This document shows, in pieces, positions 23,517-31,475 of a stretch of DNA of 64,000 nt. Both the position numbers and the translations under genes were made by a program. The stretch's first letter is position 1. Every line of letters begins with the position of its first letter. The stretch comes from DATBDN01 sp963715995 (GTDB lineage: Bacteria > Actinomycetota > Thermoleophilia > Solirubrobacterales > Thermoleophilaceae): contig OY970283.1 of NCBI GenBank assembly GCA_963715995.1, forward strand, positions 2,170,001-2,234,000, written 5' to 3'. The notes beneath the pieces were generated by a model. That model was given only the letters and a program-made list of their open reading frames with translations. It had not been told where the DNA came from and searched no databases.

Positions 23517-23885
23517 ATGCTGGATCACGTCGGCTTCGGAGTCTCGGACTACGAGCGCAGCAAGGCGTTCTACTCCGAGGCGCTCGCGCCGCTGGGCATC
23601 GAGCTGATCATGGAGCCTGTCCAAGCCGCTGCCGGCTTCGGACGCGACCGCAAGCCCTTCTTCTGGGTCGAGGGCCGGCGCGCGCCCGTGACCCAGCTTC
23701 ACGTCGCGTTCGCGTGCGATTCGCGCGACCTCGTCGACGCCTTCCACGAGGCGGCCCTGGCTGCGGGCGGCACCGACAACGGGCCACCCGGCCCGCGCCC
23801 GATCTACCACGAGCACTACTACGGCGCCTTCGTCCTCGACCCCGACGGCAACAACATCGAGGCGGTCTGCCACCACCCGGCCTAG
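23517..23885 (+). CDS. VOC (glyoxalase/bleomycin resistance) family protein
   Basis: A 122-residue vicinal-oxygen-chelate fold: MLDHVGFGVSDYERSKAFYSE, LHVAFACDSRDLVDAFHEAAL, YYGAFVLDPDGNNIEAVCH. Potential metal ligands are the N-terminal His, His in TQLHVAF and Glu in NNIEAV. The reaction is unknown. A strong GGGAGGAG site lies 8 nt before ATG. It follows the PIN gene by 31 bp and could be read through. Confidence 0.88.
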   Translation: MLDHVGFGVSDYERSKAFYSEALAPLGIELIMEPVQAAAGFGRDRKPFFWVEGRRAPVTQLHVAFACDSRDLVDAFHEAALAAGGTDNGPPGPRPIYHEHYYGAFVLDPDGNNIEAVCHHPA

Positions 23886-23901
23886 GCGTGCCGCCGGGCA
23901 G

Positions 23902-25728
23902 CTAGCCGGCCAGCGGATCGCTCCGGCAGGGCTGGTTGCGCAGCGTGTCGCAGGCGGGCAGCGGCGCGTGCGCGACCTCGCCGGGGACGACGCCGACGAC
24001 CAGTCGCGACGGGTGCGCGGCGTCGTGCAGGACGGTCTCCGTTCCCGGGTTCGGGGTCGGCTGGAACGCCCAGAAGCCCGTGTGGCCGGTCGGCGCGTCG
24101 ATCCAGACACGGATACGCGAGCCCTTGCGGAAGGCATGGGCGAATGGGAAGACCTCGAGCCGCATGTAGGTGGGCGTGTTCGCCACGAGCGGGTTCGAGT
24201 CTGCGCGCAGATGGGTCTGGAACGGCCGCAGGGCTGTCGAGCGCTTGGGGTCGAGCTTGCGGTGCGACGCGCGCAGCCAGCCGCGCTGCACGTAGGTCTC
24301 CTGGCCGTCCGGGCGGACCTCGGTGACGGTCGCCTGGACGTCGACGTCGGTGCTGGTCGACTGGAGCCACAGGTTCAGGCTCGCCGGTCCGGCAAGAACC
24401 ATGTCCTTGCCGAGCGCCGGGCTCGTGTAGGCGACCGAGCCGCCGGGCGGTACCGGTGCCTTCCATGCGACCTGGCCCGCCGTCACGCTTTCCGCCTTGG
24501 GCCCGGGCTCGGCGACGTCGGCTGAGGGCAGCGGGTAGGCGTAACTGTCGCCGGACTCCCCTCGAACTGGCCGCTTGTCGCCCATCGTGGCGCCCGAGCC
24601 GAACCAGAACGTGCGCGGCTTCACCTTCAGGTCGAGCGACTTGCGCTCGATCGCCCACGAGGGCACGTTCTCCTCGCCGTCCTTCACGACCTGCGTCTCC
24701 AGTGGGACGACCAGATGCGGCACCTTCGTCTGGAAGCCGTTGCTGACACCGCGCACGAAGTGATCGAAGAACGCGAGCGTCTGCTCCTCGTCGTTGTTGT
24801 TGTAGTAGTCGCGGCCGTGGTTGCCGTTCGAGAAGTTCGCCCACACCTGGCCGGGGTGCTTGAACATGCCGAGCGACTCCCAGATCCGGGCCGGCAGCTG
24901 CTCGTCCTGCCACTGGTTGTGCAGATACGCGGGCACGTTGATCTTGGAGAGGTCCTTGTTCGGCGCGCGATCACTCCAGGAAGGGGCAGATCTTCCGGTT
25001 GTCGACCCGGACACGGTGTTCGCGTCGTCCACGAAGGGGTTCTGCAACGCGAGCGTCGGGATGAAGTAATCCGGCTGGAGGTTCTGCGCCTCGTGGTTGA
25101 CGTAGTTCTGCTCGCACTCGGTGTCGCCGGCTGCCGGCGCGCCGGTCGCCGCGTACTCGGTGCCATACGCCTTCTGAACGCCCGTCCAGATGAAGGTGAA
25201 GTCGTACTCGAGGATGCCGCCCGGATAGGCGACGTCGCGGTAGAGGTCGGAGGTGGCCGACGACGGTGCGATCGCGTCGAGGTGAGGCGGCCGGTCGGCA
25301 GCCGTGACGAGCTGTGTGATGCCGCCGAAGCTCACGCCGATCATCCCAACGTGCCCGTTCGACCACGCCTGCTTGGCGATCCACTCGATTGCGTCGTAGC
25401 CGTCGGTGCCCATCGTGGCGTCGAACGGGTCGAAAGTGCCCTGCGAGCAGCCGGTCCCGCGCACCGATACACCCATGAGCGCGTAGCCGCGCTGCAGGAT
25501 CCGGTCGCTGAACGCGCTGACGCCGCCGTCGGTCGCATCCGAGCCGGCCGCGTAGCCCTCGTAGTTGAGGAGCGTTGGGAATGGCCCCGGCCCGTCGGGC
25601 CGGATCACGTCGTAGCGCAGCTGCGTCCCATCGCGCGTGGTGAGGTAGCCGTGCACGTGGACGGACGCCTGGGCAGGGCCCGCGGCGATGGCGAGTGCGA
25701 TCAACGCACCTAAAAAGGCTTTAGTCAC
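23902..25728 (-). CDS. Secreted CocE/NonD-family hydrolase (X-Pro dipeptidyl-peptidase-like)
   Basis: A 608-residue exported alpha/beta hydrolase. Signal peptide residues 1-22 (ending AQA/SV). The S15-type catalytic domain shows the nucleophile in GMIGVSFGGITQL, oxyanion-side GVSVRGTGCSQG, and the acid/His in the HNQWQDEQ and NGNHGRD region; the C-terminal jelly-roll (PF08530) follows from about residue 390. Family members cleave X-Pro dipeptides or esters. GTG start at 25728. A second protein of the same family and identical length is encoded at 31476 on the other strand. Confidence 0.88.
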   Translation of the reverse strand: MTKAFLGALIALAIAAGPAQASVHVHGYLTTRDGTQLRYDVIRPDGPGPFPTLLNYEGYAAGSDATDGGVSAFSDRILQRGYALMGVSVRGTGCSQGTFDPFDATMGTDGYDAIEWIAKQAWSNGHVGMIGVSFGGITQLVTAADRPPHLDAIAPSSATSDLYRDVAYPGGILEYDFTFIWTGVQKAYGTEYAATGAPAAGDTECEQNYVNHEAQNLQPDYFIPTLALQNPFVDDANTVSGSTTGRSAPSWSDRAPNKDLSKINVPAYLHNQWQDEQLPARIWESLGMFKHPGQVWANFSNGNHGRDYYNNNDEEQTLAFFDHFVRGVSNGFQTKVPHLVVPLETQVVKDGEENVPSWAIERKSLDLKVKPRTFWFGSGATMGDKRPVRGESGDSYAYPLPSADVAEPGPKAESVTAGQVAWKAPVPPGGSVAYTSPALGKDMVLAGPASLNLWLQSTSTDVDVQATVTEVRPDGQETYVQRGWLRASHRKLDPKRSTALRPFQTHLRADSNPLVANTPTYMRLEVFPFAHAFRKGSRIRVWIDAPTGHTGFWAFQPTPNPGTETVLHDAAHPSRLVVGVVPGEVAHAPLPACDTLRNQPCRSDPLAG

Positions 25729-25800
25729 GCCTACGCAACGAACAGGGCGTCGACTTCTGTCGACGAGGCCCCGATGAGACGGTGCGCTACCAGGTGGGAA

Positions 25801-26085
25801 TCAAGGACGAGCGGCGACTACTACCGGCTCGGCGAGCGCTCCCGCCGGCAACACGTAGCGCAGCGGCTGCTGCGGTTCGGTGCTCAACCGCGAGCCATGC
25901 AGACCTCGCGTGGCGGGGGCTGCGACCGCTGCCTCGGGCTTTCCTTCGTGGGCGACGATCCAGCTCACGACCTCAGTCGACTTGGCGCCCGACGCCAGGA
26001 TCGCGGCGCGCTCGACCACATCACCACCAGAGCGGTGTGGACGGGACAAGCTCGTCACGAGGATCCGGATCGCGTCATCTTCCAT
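25801..26085 (-). CDS. Hypothetical protein
   Basis: A 94-residue protein (MEDDAIRILVTSLSRPHRSG, GGDVVERAAILASGAKSTEV) with a predicted helical first half and a Pro/Ala-rich tail. No family recognised. It stands alone between the CocE hydrolase and a terminator, and the frame has the usual GC3 bias. A DNA-binding or adaptor role cannot be judged. Confidence 0.5.
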   Translation of the reverse strand: MEDDAIRILVTSLSRPHRSGGDVVERAAILASGAKSTEVVSWIVAHEGKPEAAVAAPATRGLHGSRLSTEPQQPLRYVLPAGALAEPVVVAARP

Positions 26086-26124
26086 ACACGCGAGCCTAGT
26101 CCTAATTTTGTCGCCTTCCGCAAA

Positions 26125-26160
26125 GAGAGCCCCCGCTGCCGGCTGGCTGCGGGGGCTCTC
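26125..26160 (-). terminator. Strong terminator after the membrane protein gene
   Basis: Perfect 12-bp stem GAGAGCCCCCGC / GCGGGGGCTCTC with a 12-nt loop, followed on the minus strand by TTTG. Terminates the gene ending at 26179. Confidence 0.75.
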
Positions 26161-26178
26161 GAGGTGGCCGGATCGGGC

Positions 26179-26805
26179 CTAGCTGACCGCGGCGGCCGGC
26201 CGCGGTGCAACCGTGCGTGCAGCGGCTTCTGCCGTCTTGCGACCCGGACGCGTGAGCAGCGTCATGGTCAGGACGAGGAAGCCGATCCCCGTGAGGAGCA
26301 GTGCGATGCCCATCACGATCGAGAACAGCGCGACGTTCTCCGCGAAGAAGCCCGTGTTGAGCGCCGTCGCGAGTGCGGTCTCGGTGACCCACACGTTGCG
26401 TGCCTGGTTGTCCGCCGGACGCCCGTTCTGCTGGACCGCGGCGGCGGCGTCATTCGTGCCCTTGCCGTCCGTCGTCGCGTAGCGCGGCATCTCCGAGAAC
26501 GTCTTGCCGCCGCTCGCCTCGAGCGCATGGATGCGCATGTAGCTGGCGAACGTGCGTGCGCGAGCACCGGTGTTCACGGTCTGCCCCGCGACGGATTTCG
26601 TCGGGAGCGCAACGCCAGTGACGCCGGCGGCCTTGGCTTCGACGGCGATCGCCTTCGGGGTCATGTCGGCCGACCCGACGATCTTCTCCTGCGCGAGGTT
26701 GGCTCTGACCGTCGAGCGCCCATTGGCACCAACGATGATGGCGCCGATCCCGAAGGCGATCAGGACGACGCTGGCTGCGATTCCTCCGTAGTTCAGGTAC
26801 TTCTT
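26179..26805 (-). CDS. Two-helix membrane protein of unknown function
   Basis: A 208-residue protein with TM helices near residues 7-28 (GGIAASVVLIAFGIGAIIVG) and 155-180 (VALFSIVMGIALLLTGIGFL) and an extracytoplasmic domain between them (ARTFASYMRIHALEASGGKTF, NQARNVWVTETALATALNTGF). Actinobacterial genomes often carry such proteins; function is unknown. TTG at 26805 follows an AAAGG site at 7-nt spacing and directly precedes KKYLNYGG, so it is preferred over an upstream frame opening at 26868. Followed by a strong terminator; divergent from the two-component genes. Confidence 0.65.
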   Translation of the reverse strand, partial: KKYLNYGGIAASVVLIAFGIGAIIVGANGRSTVRANLAQEKIVGSADMTPKAIAVEAKAAGVTGVALPTKSVAGQTVNTGARARTFASYMRIHALEASGGKTFSEMPRYATTDGKGTNDAAAAVQQNGRPADNQARNVWVTETALATALNTGFFAENVALFSIVMGIALLLTGIGFLVLTMTLLTRPGRKTAEAAARTVAPRPAAAVS

Positions 26806-26943
26806 CAAGGGGTGCCTTTCATGCAATTTGGTTGACACCCTCATTGCAGCCGCGAGAGAACCGATCATCCACCGTCCGGACTACGGCTCCGCCCTGCGGC
26901 TAACTACGCACAGCCTTGTCGGCACCGAAGTTAGGGTTGGTGC

Positions 26944-27570
26944 ATGACGACGATCGTCATTGCCGATGACCACGCCGTCATGCGCTCCGGCCTTCGCATG
27001 CTGCTCGAGGCCGAAGACGATCTCGAGGTGCTCGCCGAGGCCGGCGACGTCGAGGAGACGATCCGCAAGCTCAAGGGCTTCACGCCCGACATCCTGCTGC
27101 TCGACCTGCACATGCCGGGCGGGCCGAGCCTGAAGGCGATGCCCGAGATGCACGCGGCCTCACCCAACACGGGCGTGGTCGTGCTGACGATGCAGAACTC
27201 GCCCGCGTTCGTCCGCGAGGCGCTGCGCTCGGGAGCCCTCGGCTACGTGACCAAGGAGGCTGCCGACACGGACGTGGTCGAGGCCGTCCGGCTCGCGGCG
27301 TCCGGCCAGTCCTACCTGCAGCCCGGACTCGGAGCGCGTCTGGCGGCGGAACACGAGGACGATGGGCACCCGGACGGGCTGAGCGACCGCGAGGCCGAGA
27401 TCCTCGGCCTGATCGCTCTCGGCCACACCAACACCGAGATCGCGGCGAAGCTCTACCTCAGCGTCCGCACGGTCGAGAGCCACCGCTCGCACGTCCAGCA
27501 GAAGCTGCGCCTGACAACCCGCGCGCAGCTTGTCCACTATGCGCTGCAGCACGGACTCGTAGCGATCTAG
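26944..27570 (+). CDS. NarL/FixJ-family response regulator
   Basis: A 208-residue two-domain regulator. Receiver domain residues 1-118: acidic pocket IADDHAVM, phospho-acceptor Asp in ILLLDLHMPGG, Thr/Lys in VVLTMQ and GYVTKEA. C-terminal LuxR-type HTH: LSDREAEILGLIALGHTNTEI and SVRTVESHRSHVQQKL. Its partner histidine kinase is encoded 9 nt downstream. Target genes unknown; the neighbouring FAD oxidoreductase and catalase-like genes are candidates. Confidence 0.94.
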   Translation: MTTIVIADDHAVMRSGLRMLLEAEDDLEVLAEAGDVEETIRKLKGFTPDILLLDLHMPGGPSLKAMPEMHAASPNTGVVVLTMQNSPAFVREALRSGALGYVTKEAADTDVVEAVRLAASGQSYLQPGLGARLAAEHEDDGHPDGLSDREAEILGLIALGHTNTEIAAKLYLSVRTVESHRSHVQQKLRLTTRAQLVHYALQHGLVAI

Positions 27571-27579
27571 TCTCAAGCG

Positions 27580-29157
27580 GTGGAAACGCTGCACGAAGAC
27601 CGCCTGCGCCGGCTGATCGAAGCCGGTCGCGGCCTCGTGACCGAGCTCGACGTCGAGGTGGTGCTCCGGCGCCTGCTGGACATCGCCCGCGAGCTGACGG
27701 GCGCCGCCTATGCGGCCGTCGGCATCCTCGACGCGCCGAATAGCGGACTCGCCCGTTTCGTCACGTCCGGCATCGAGGCCGACGTCGACCGCCCCCCGCC
27801 GACGAGCACGTTTCTGGACGTGCCGGTGATCATCCGCGGTGAGGTCTACGGAAACCTCTACCTGACCGAGAAGGCCGACGGCGCCGCGTTCACCGATGAC
27901 GACGAGCACTCGATCGTGATCCTGGCCGACTGGGCCGCGATCGCGATCGACAACGCCAGCCTCTACGAGACTGCCGAGAAGCGACGGGTCGTACTCGAAC
28001 GGACGGTGCGCGGGCTTGAGGTGACGACTGCGATCGCGCGGGCGGTCGGGGGCGAAACCGACCTCGAACGCGTGCTGGAGCTGATCGCGAAGCGGGCACG
28101 GGCGCTCGTGCATGCGCGTTCGCTCTGGATCCTGCTCGTCGATGGCGACGAGTTCCTCGTCGCTGCGGCCGCCGGCGAGCTCGGCGAGCAGCCCGAGGGT
28201 CAGGGCCGGCGCTGGCCGCTCGCCGGTTCAGTCGTGAGCGAGGTCCTGAAGTCGGGCGACGCGGAGCGCGTGGCCGACGTGTCGAAGCGAGGCCTGATGG
28301 CGCTCGGAGTCGAGGCCCACAGCGCTCTGATGGTGCCGCTCGTCTTTCGCGATCGCGCGCTCGGCGTGCTGATGGCGTTCGACCGCACCGAGGACGGGCC
28401 AGGGTTCGCGCAGGACGACGAAGAGCTCATGACGTCGTTCGCGGCGAGCGCCGCGATCGCCACACACACCGCGCGCTCGGTCGAGGAGCAGCACCTCACC
28501 CACGCGCTCGACGGCGCCGAGCAGGAACGCGGCCGCTGGGCGCGCGAGCTGCACGACGAAACGCTCCAGGGGCTCGCGGCCGTGCGAATGCTGGTGGGTG
28601 GTGCCCTGCGCGCGACCGACCCCGACCGGCGTGAGCGGACACTGCGCGAGGCCCACGAGGAGATGGGAGCCGAGATCGAGAAGCTCCGCCACCTGATCAC
28701 CGAGCTGCGCCCCGCGGAACTGGACGAGCTCGGCGTCGAGGCGGCGATCGAGACGCTCGTCTCGCGCACAACCAACCTGCACGAGCTCAGGATCGAGAAG
28801 GAGCTCGACCTGGCCTGGGAGGCGGGCCGCGCACCCGGCCGGCTGAGCCCGCAGGTCGAGAACACGCTCTACCGCCTGGTGCAGGAGTCCCTGACGAACG
28901 TGATCAAGCACGCCGGAGCCACAACCGTGGAAATCCGGCTCGTGGAAACCGACGGCGAGGTGCGCCTCGGCGTGAGCGACGACGGGCGGGGCTTCGACCA
29001 ACGCTCGGTGAGGACCGGCGGCTTCGGCCTGATCGGCATGCGCGAGCGAGCAGCCGCGGTTGGCGGGTCGATCGAGATCAGGTCTGGACCGAATGCCGGC
29101 ACCGACCTCGTGGCTCGCATGCCGGCCGAGCACGATCGCGAAGCGCCCTCCGGCTGA
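27580..29157 (+). CDS. GAF-domain sensor histidine kinase (DevS/DosS-like)
   Basis: A 525-residue cytoplasmic kinase with two GAF domains (about 15-135 and 150-300), a HisKA_3 dimerisation helix with the phospho-acceptor in ARELHDETLQGL, and an HATPase_c domain (LVQESLTNVIKHAGA, DDGRGFD, GFGLIGMRERA). The GAF-A end (FLDVPVIIRGEVYGNLYLTEK) is close to DosS/DevS, but the stretch that in those proteins carries the haem-ligating His before PPM is deleted and reads DRPPPTSTFLD. Haem sensing through that residue is therefore unlikely. GTG start; operon with the regulator 9 nt upstream. Confidence 0.92.
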   Translation: METLHEDRLRRLIEAGRGLVTELDVEVVLRRLLDIARELTGAAYAAVGILDAPNSGLARFVTSGIEADVDRPPPTSTFLDVPVIIRGEVYGNLYLTEKADGAAFTDDDEHSIVILADWAAIAIDNASLYETAEKRRVVLERTVRGLEVTTAIARAVGGETDLERVLELIAKRARALVHARSLWILLVDGDEFLVAAAAGELGEQPEGQGRRWPLAGSVVSEVLKSGDAERVADVSKRGLMALGVEAHSALMVPLVFRDRALGVLMAFDRTEDGPGFAQDDEELMTSFAASAAIATHTARSVEEQHLTHALDGAEQERGRWARELHDETLQGLAAVRMLVGGALRATDPDRRERTLREAHEEMGAEIEKLRHLITELRPAELDELGVEAAIETLVSRTTNLHELRIEKELDLAWEAGRAPGRLSPQVENTLYRLVQESLTNVIKHAGATTVEIRLVETDGEVRLGVSDDGRGFDQRSVRTGGFGLIGMRERAAAVGGSIEIRSGPNAGTDLVARMPAEHDREAPSG

Positions 29158-29236
29158 GGGCTGTCCGTAGTTGCCCGCAGAGTTGGCGCGGGTTTCGCCC
29201 GATGGAGACCGCTTGCCGCGTGCGTACGGTCGAGGC

Positions 29237-30481
29237 ATGACCAATTCGCTCGCAGAGGAACCACTTCACGTCGTGATCGCCGGAGCCGGAGTCGCGGGCC
29301 TTGAGGCTGTGATGGCACTGCGCGCCACCGCCGGCGCTCGAGTCCGGATCACGTTGCTCGCTCCCGGCGAGGACTTCGACTACGTGCCGCTGAGCGTCGG
29401 CGACCCGTTCGCGCTCGGGCGCGCGCGCAAGGTCCCGCTGGAGAAGCTCGCAGACGACTTCAACCTCGAGCGCTGCATCGACAGTGTCGCCGCGGTGATC
29501 CCGGACACGCACACGATTTCACTCGCGAGCGGAGCCGAGCTGAGCTACGACAAGCTGATCATCGCGGCCGGCGCGGCGCGCGAGCCCGTCTACGAGCACG
29601 CGACAACGTTCCGCGGGCAGGAGGACGTGGAGGCGCTCCACGGTCTCATCCAGGACGTCGAAGGCGGATACGTCAAGAAGATTGCTTTCGTCGTGCCGCC
29701 CGGCGTCGCGTGGTCGCTGCCGCTCTACGAGATCGCCTTGATGACCGCCCGGCGCGCGTTCGAGATGTGCGTGGAGGTCGAGCTGACCCTGATCACGCCG
29801 GAGGAGCGGCCGCTGGCCGTCTTCGGAGACGCGGCCAGCACCGACGTGACCCGCCTGCTGGAGACGGCCGGCATCTCGGTGCGCTGCGGCATTTCCGCCG
29901 AGATCCCCGCGAGCGGCAGCCTTCTGCTTCACCCTGGCGGCGAGACGATCCACTGCGACCGCGTGGTTGCGCTTCCGGTCTCCCGCGGGAACCGGATCGC
30001 GGGCCTGCCGGCCGACGCCGATGGCTTTCTCTCGATCGATCCGTTCACCCGCGTTGGTGACTGCGAGGACGTCTACGCAGTCGGCGACGGCGCAAGCTTC
30101 CCGATCAAACAGGGAGGCATCGCCTGCCAGCAGGCCGACGTCGCCGCCGAGGACATCGCGCGAGCGGCCGGCGCAGACGTCGCCAGCCGCCCCTTCAGAC
30201 CCATTCTCCGCGGCCAGCTGCTGACAGGCGCCAAGCCGCAGTTCATGCGACGCGACGTGCGCGCGGTCGCGAGCGGCGACGAGGACAGCACGCAGAACCT
30301 CCTCTGGTGGCCGCCGACGAAGGTCGCCGGGAAGTACCTCGCGCCCTACATCGCCCTCCAGGAGGAGCACACGTCGCTCTCGACGCCGGCCGAGAGGATC
30401 CGAAGCCGCGCCCTCGCTAGCCCCGTCCTGCTCACCAGCGAGGACGACTTCGACTTCGAGCTGGCGCTGGCGGGGCGCTAG
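29237..30481 (+). CDS. FAD/NAD(P)-binding oxidoreductase, sulfide:quinone reductase-like
   Basis: A 414-residue pyridine nucleotide-disulfide-type flavoprotein. FAD motif VVIAGAGVAGLEAVMAL near the N terminus, second FAD motif DVYAVGDGASFPIKQGGIA at about 285, and a degenerate NAD region. The lipophilic C-terminal part resembles SQR/NDH-2 relatives. The usual paired catalytic cysteines of SQR are not obvious, so the acceptor and donor remain unknown. ATG 29237 directly precedes the Rossmann fold; 22 upstream codons are discounted. It follows the sensor kinase by 79 bp and may belong to its regulon. Confidence 0.82.
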   Translation: MTNSLAEEPLHVVIAGAGVAGLEAVMALRATAGARVRITLLAPGEDFDYVPLSVGDPFALGRARKVPLEKLADDFNLERCIDSVAAVIPDTHTISLASGAELSYDKLIIAAGAAREPVYEHATTFRGQEDVEALHGLIQDVEGGYVKKIAFVVPPGVAWSLPLYEIALMTARRAFEMCVEVELTLITPEERPLAVFGDAASTDVTRLLETAGISVRCGISAEIPASGSLLLHPGGETIHCDRVVALPVSRGNRIAGLPADADGFLSIDPFTRVGDCEDVYAVGDGASFPIKQGGIACQQADVAAEDIARAAGADVASRPFRPILRGQLLTGAKPQFMRRDVRAVASGDEDSTQNLLWWPPTKVAGKYLAPYIALQEEHTSLSTPAERIRSRALASPVLLTSEDDFDFELALAGR

Positions 30482-30490
30482 CGAACGAAG

Positions 30491-31405
30491 TCAGTGCGCT
30501 TCCATGCGGCGCGCCACCGAGTCCGAGTAGGCGCCGTGGCGGAACTGCAGCACGGGATCGTCAGACAGCTCGATCCCGTCGGTCACGCGCGTGGGGTCAA
30601 AAACGACCACGTCGTCCCCCGTCTCGCGCTCGGTCTCGAGCGCCGTGACGTCGAGCGTGCCCGCGTTCACGCGCCCCCGGCTGGAGGGCCAGGCGGCGGA
30701 TGGATCGTCAACGGGGTCACCGAGATCGGCGAGCTCCAGCTCCAGCTGGAAGCGCACCGGGCCTTGCTCCAGCCGCTCGCGGATCTCCTGCTGGAGGTAG
30801 TCGCGCCCGAGCCGCTTTGCGGCCCACGGCGTCAGGCGCGGGCCGGGTGACTCCGGCCGCCACGTGTAGCGCACGTACTGCTCGGCGCCGTCGGCCGCGA
30901 CCCATTTGAACGCGTGAATCGCGTAGTAGCTGCAGCGCGCGTAGCTGTCCGGAGGCCGTAGCGCGAGCGCGTTTCCGGGCAGCGTTCGCAGCGCCTTTGG
31001 ATGACGCGCGAGGAAGGCGGGGAACCGCCACAGCGCAGCCGGGCTCGGACGCTGCGCGAGCAACAGTGCGATGAACGCCTCGGGCGTGCGGACCGGAAAG
31101 TGCGGCACGGTCTGGGCCACGATGTCCGTGCGCTGCTCGTCCGGCAGGTACAGCTTGACCGCCAGCCCGCGCACGTCGGGCGCGTAGTCCGGGCTGTCCG
31201 GGTCGCCAGACCCGTTCGACACCCTGACCGTCGCCGGCACCGCATCGCCCTGCATGTGCGCCGCGCGTGTGAGCGCGGCCGCTTCCGGTGTGGCGGTGAA
31301 CGTGCCTTTCAGAAGCGTTCCCTTGGCGTGCAACGCGCGATACCCCGGGTGGCGCCCGAACGCCGCATTCGCCGCCGCAGTCGCATCCTCAGCCTTGATC
31401 GCCAT
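30491..31405 (-). CDS. Catalase-family haem peroxidase
   Basis: A 304-residue minimal catalase-like protein (SrpA-type clade). The distal His is in GYRALHAKGTLLKGTF, the Asn/Val segment is TVRVSNGSGDPD followed by DVRGLAVKLYLPD, and the proximal Arg/Tyr region near the C terminus is FRHGAYSDSVARR. Many such proteins lack true catalase rate but reduce peroxides. ATG 31405 is chosen (MAIKAEDATAAANAAFG); a longer frame starts inside the divergent gene. Convergent with the FAD oxidoreductase with a 9-bp gap. Confidence 0.85.
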   Translation of the reverse strand: MAIKAEDATAAANAAFGRHPGYRALHAKGTLLKGTFTATPEAAALTRAAHMQGDAVPATVRVSNGSGDPDSPDYAPDVRGLAVKLYLPDEQRTDIVAQTVPHFPVRTPEAFIALLLAQRPSPAALWRFPAFLARHPKALRTLPGNALALRPPDSYARCSYYAIHAFKWVAADGAEQYVRYTWRPESPGPRLTPWAAKRLGRDYLQQEIRERLEQGPVRFQLELELADLGDPVDDPSAAWPSSRGRVNAGTLDVTALETERETGDDVVVFDPTRVTDGIELSDDPVLQFRHGAYSDSVARRMEAH

Positions 31406-31475
31406 CGCGTCGGGATCGTATGCGAGCGTCGCGTCGACGCACGCAAATTTCGGCCACCGTGCCCGTTGAACAGAC

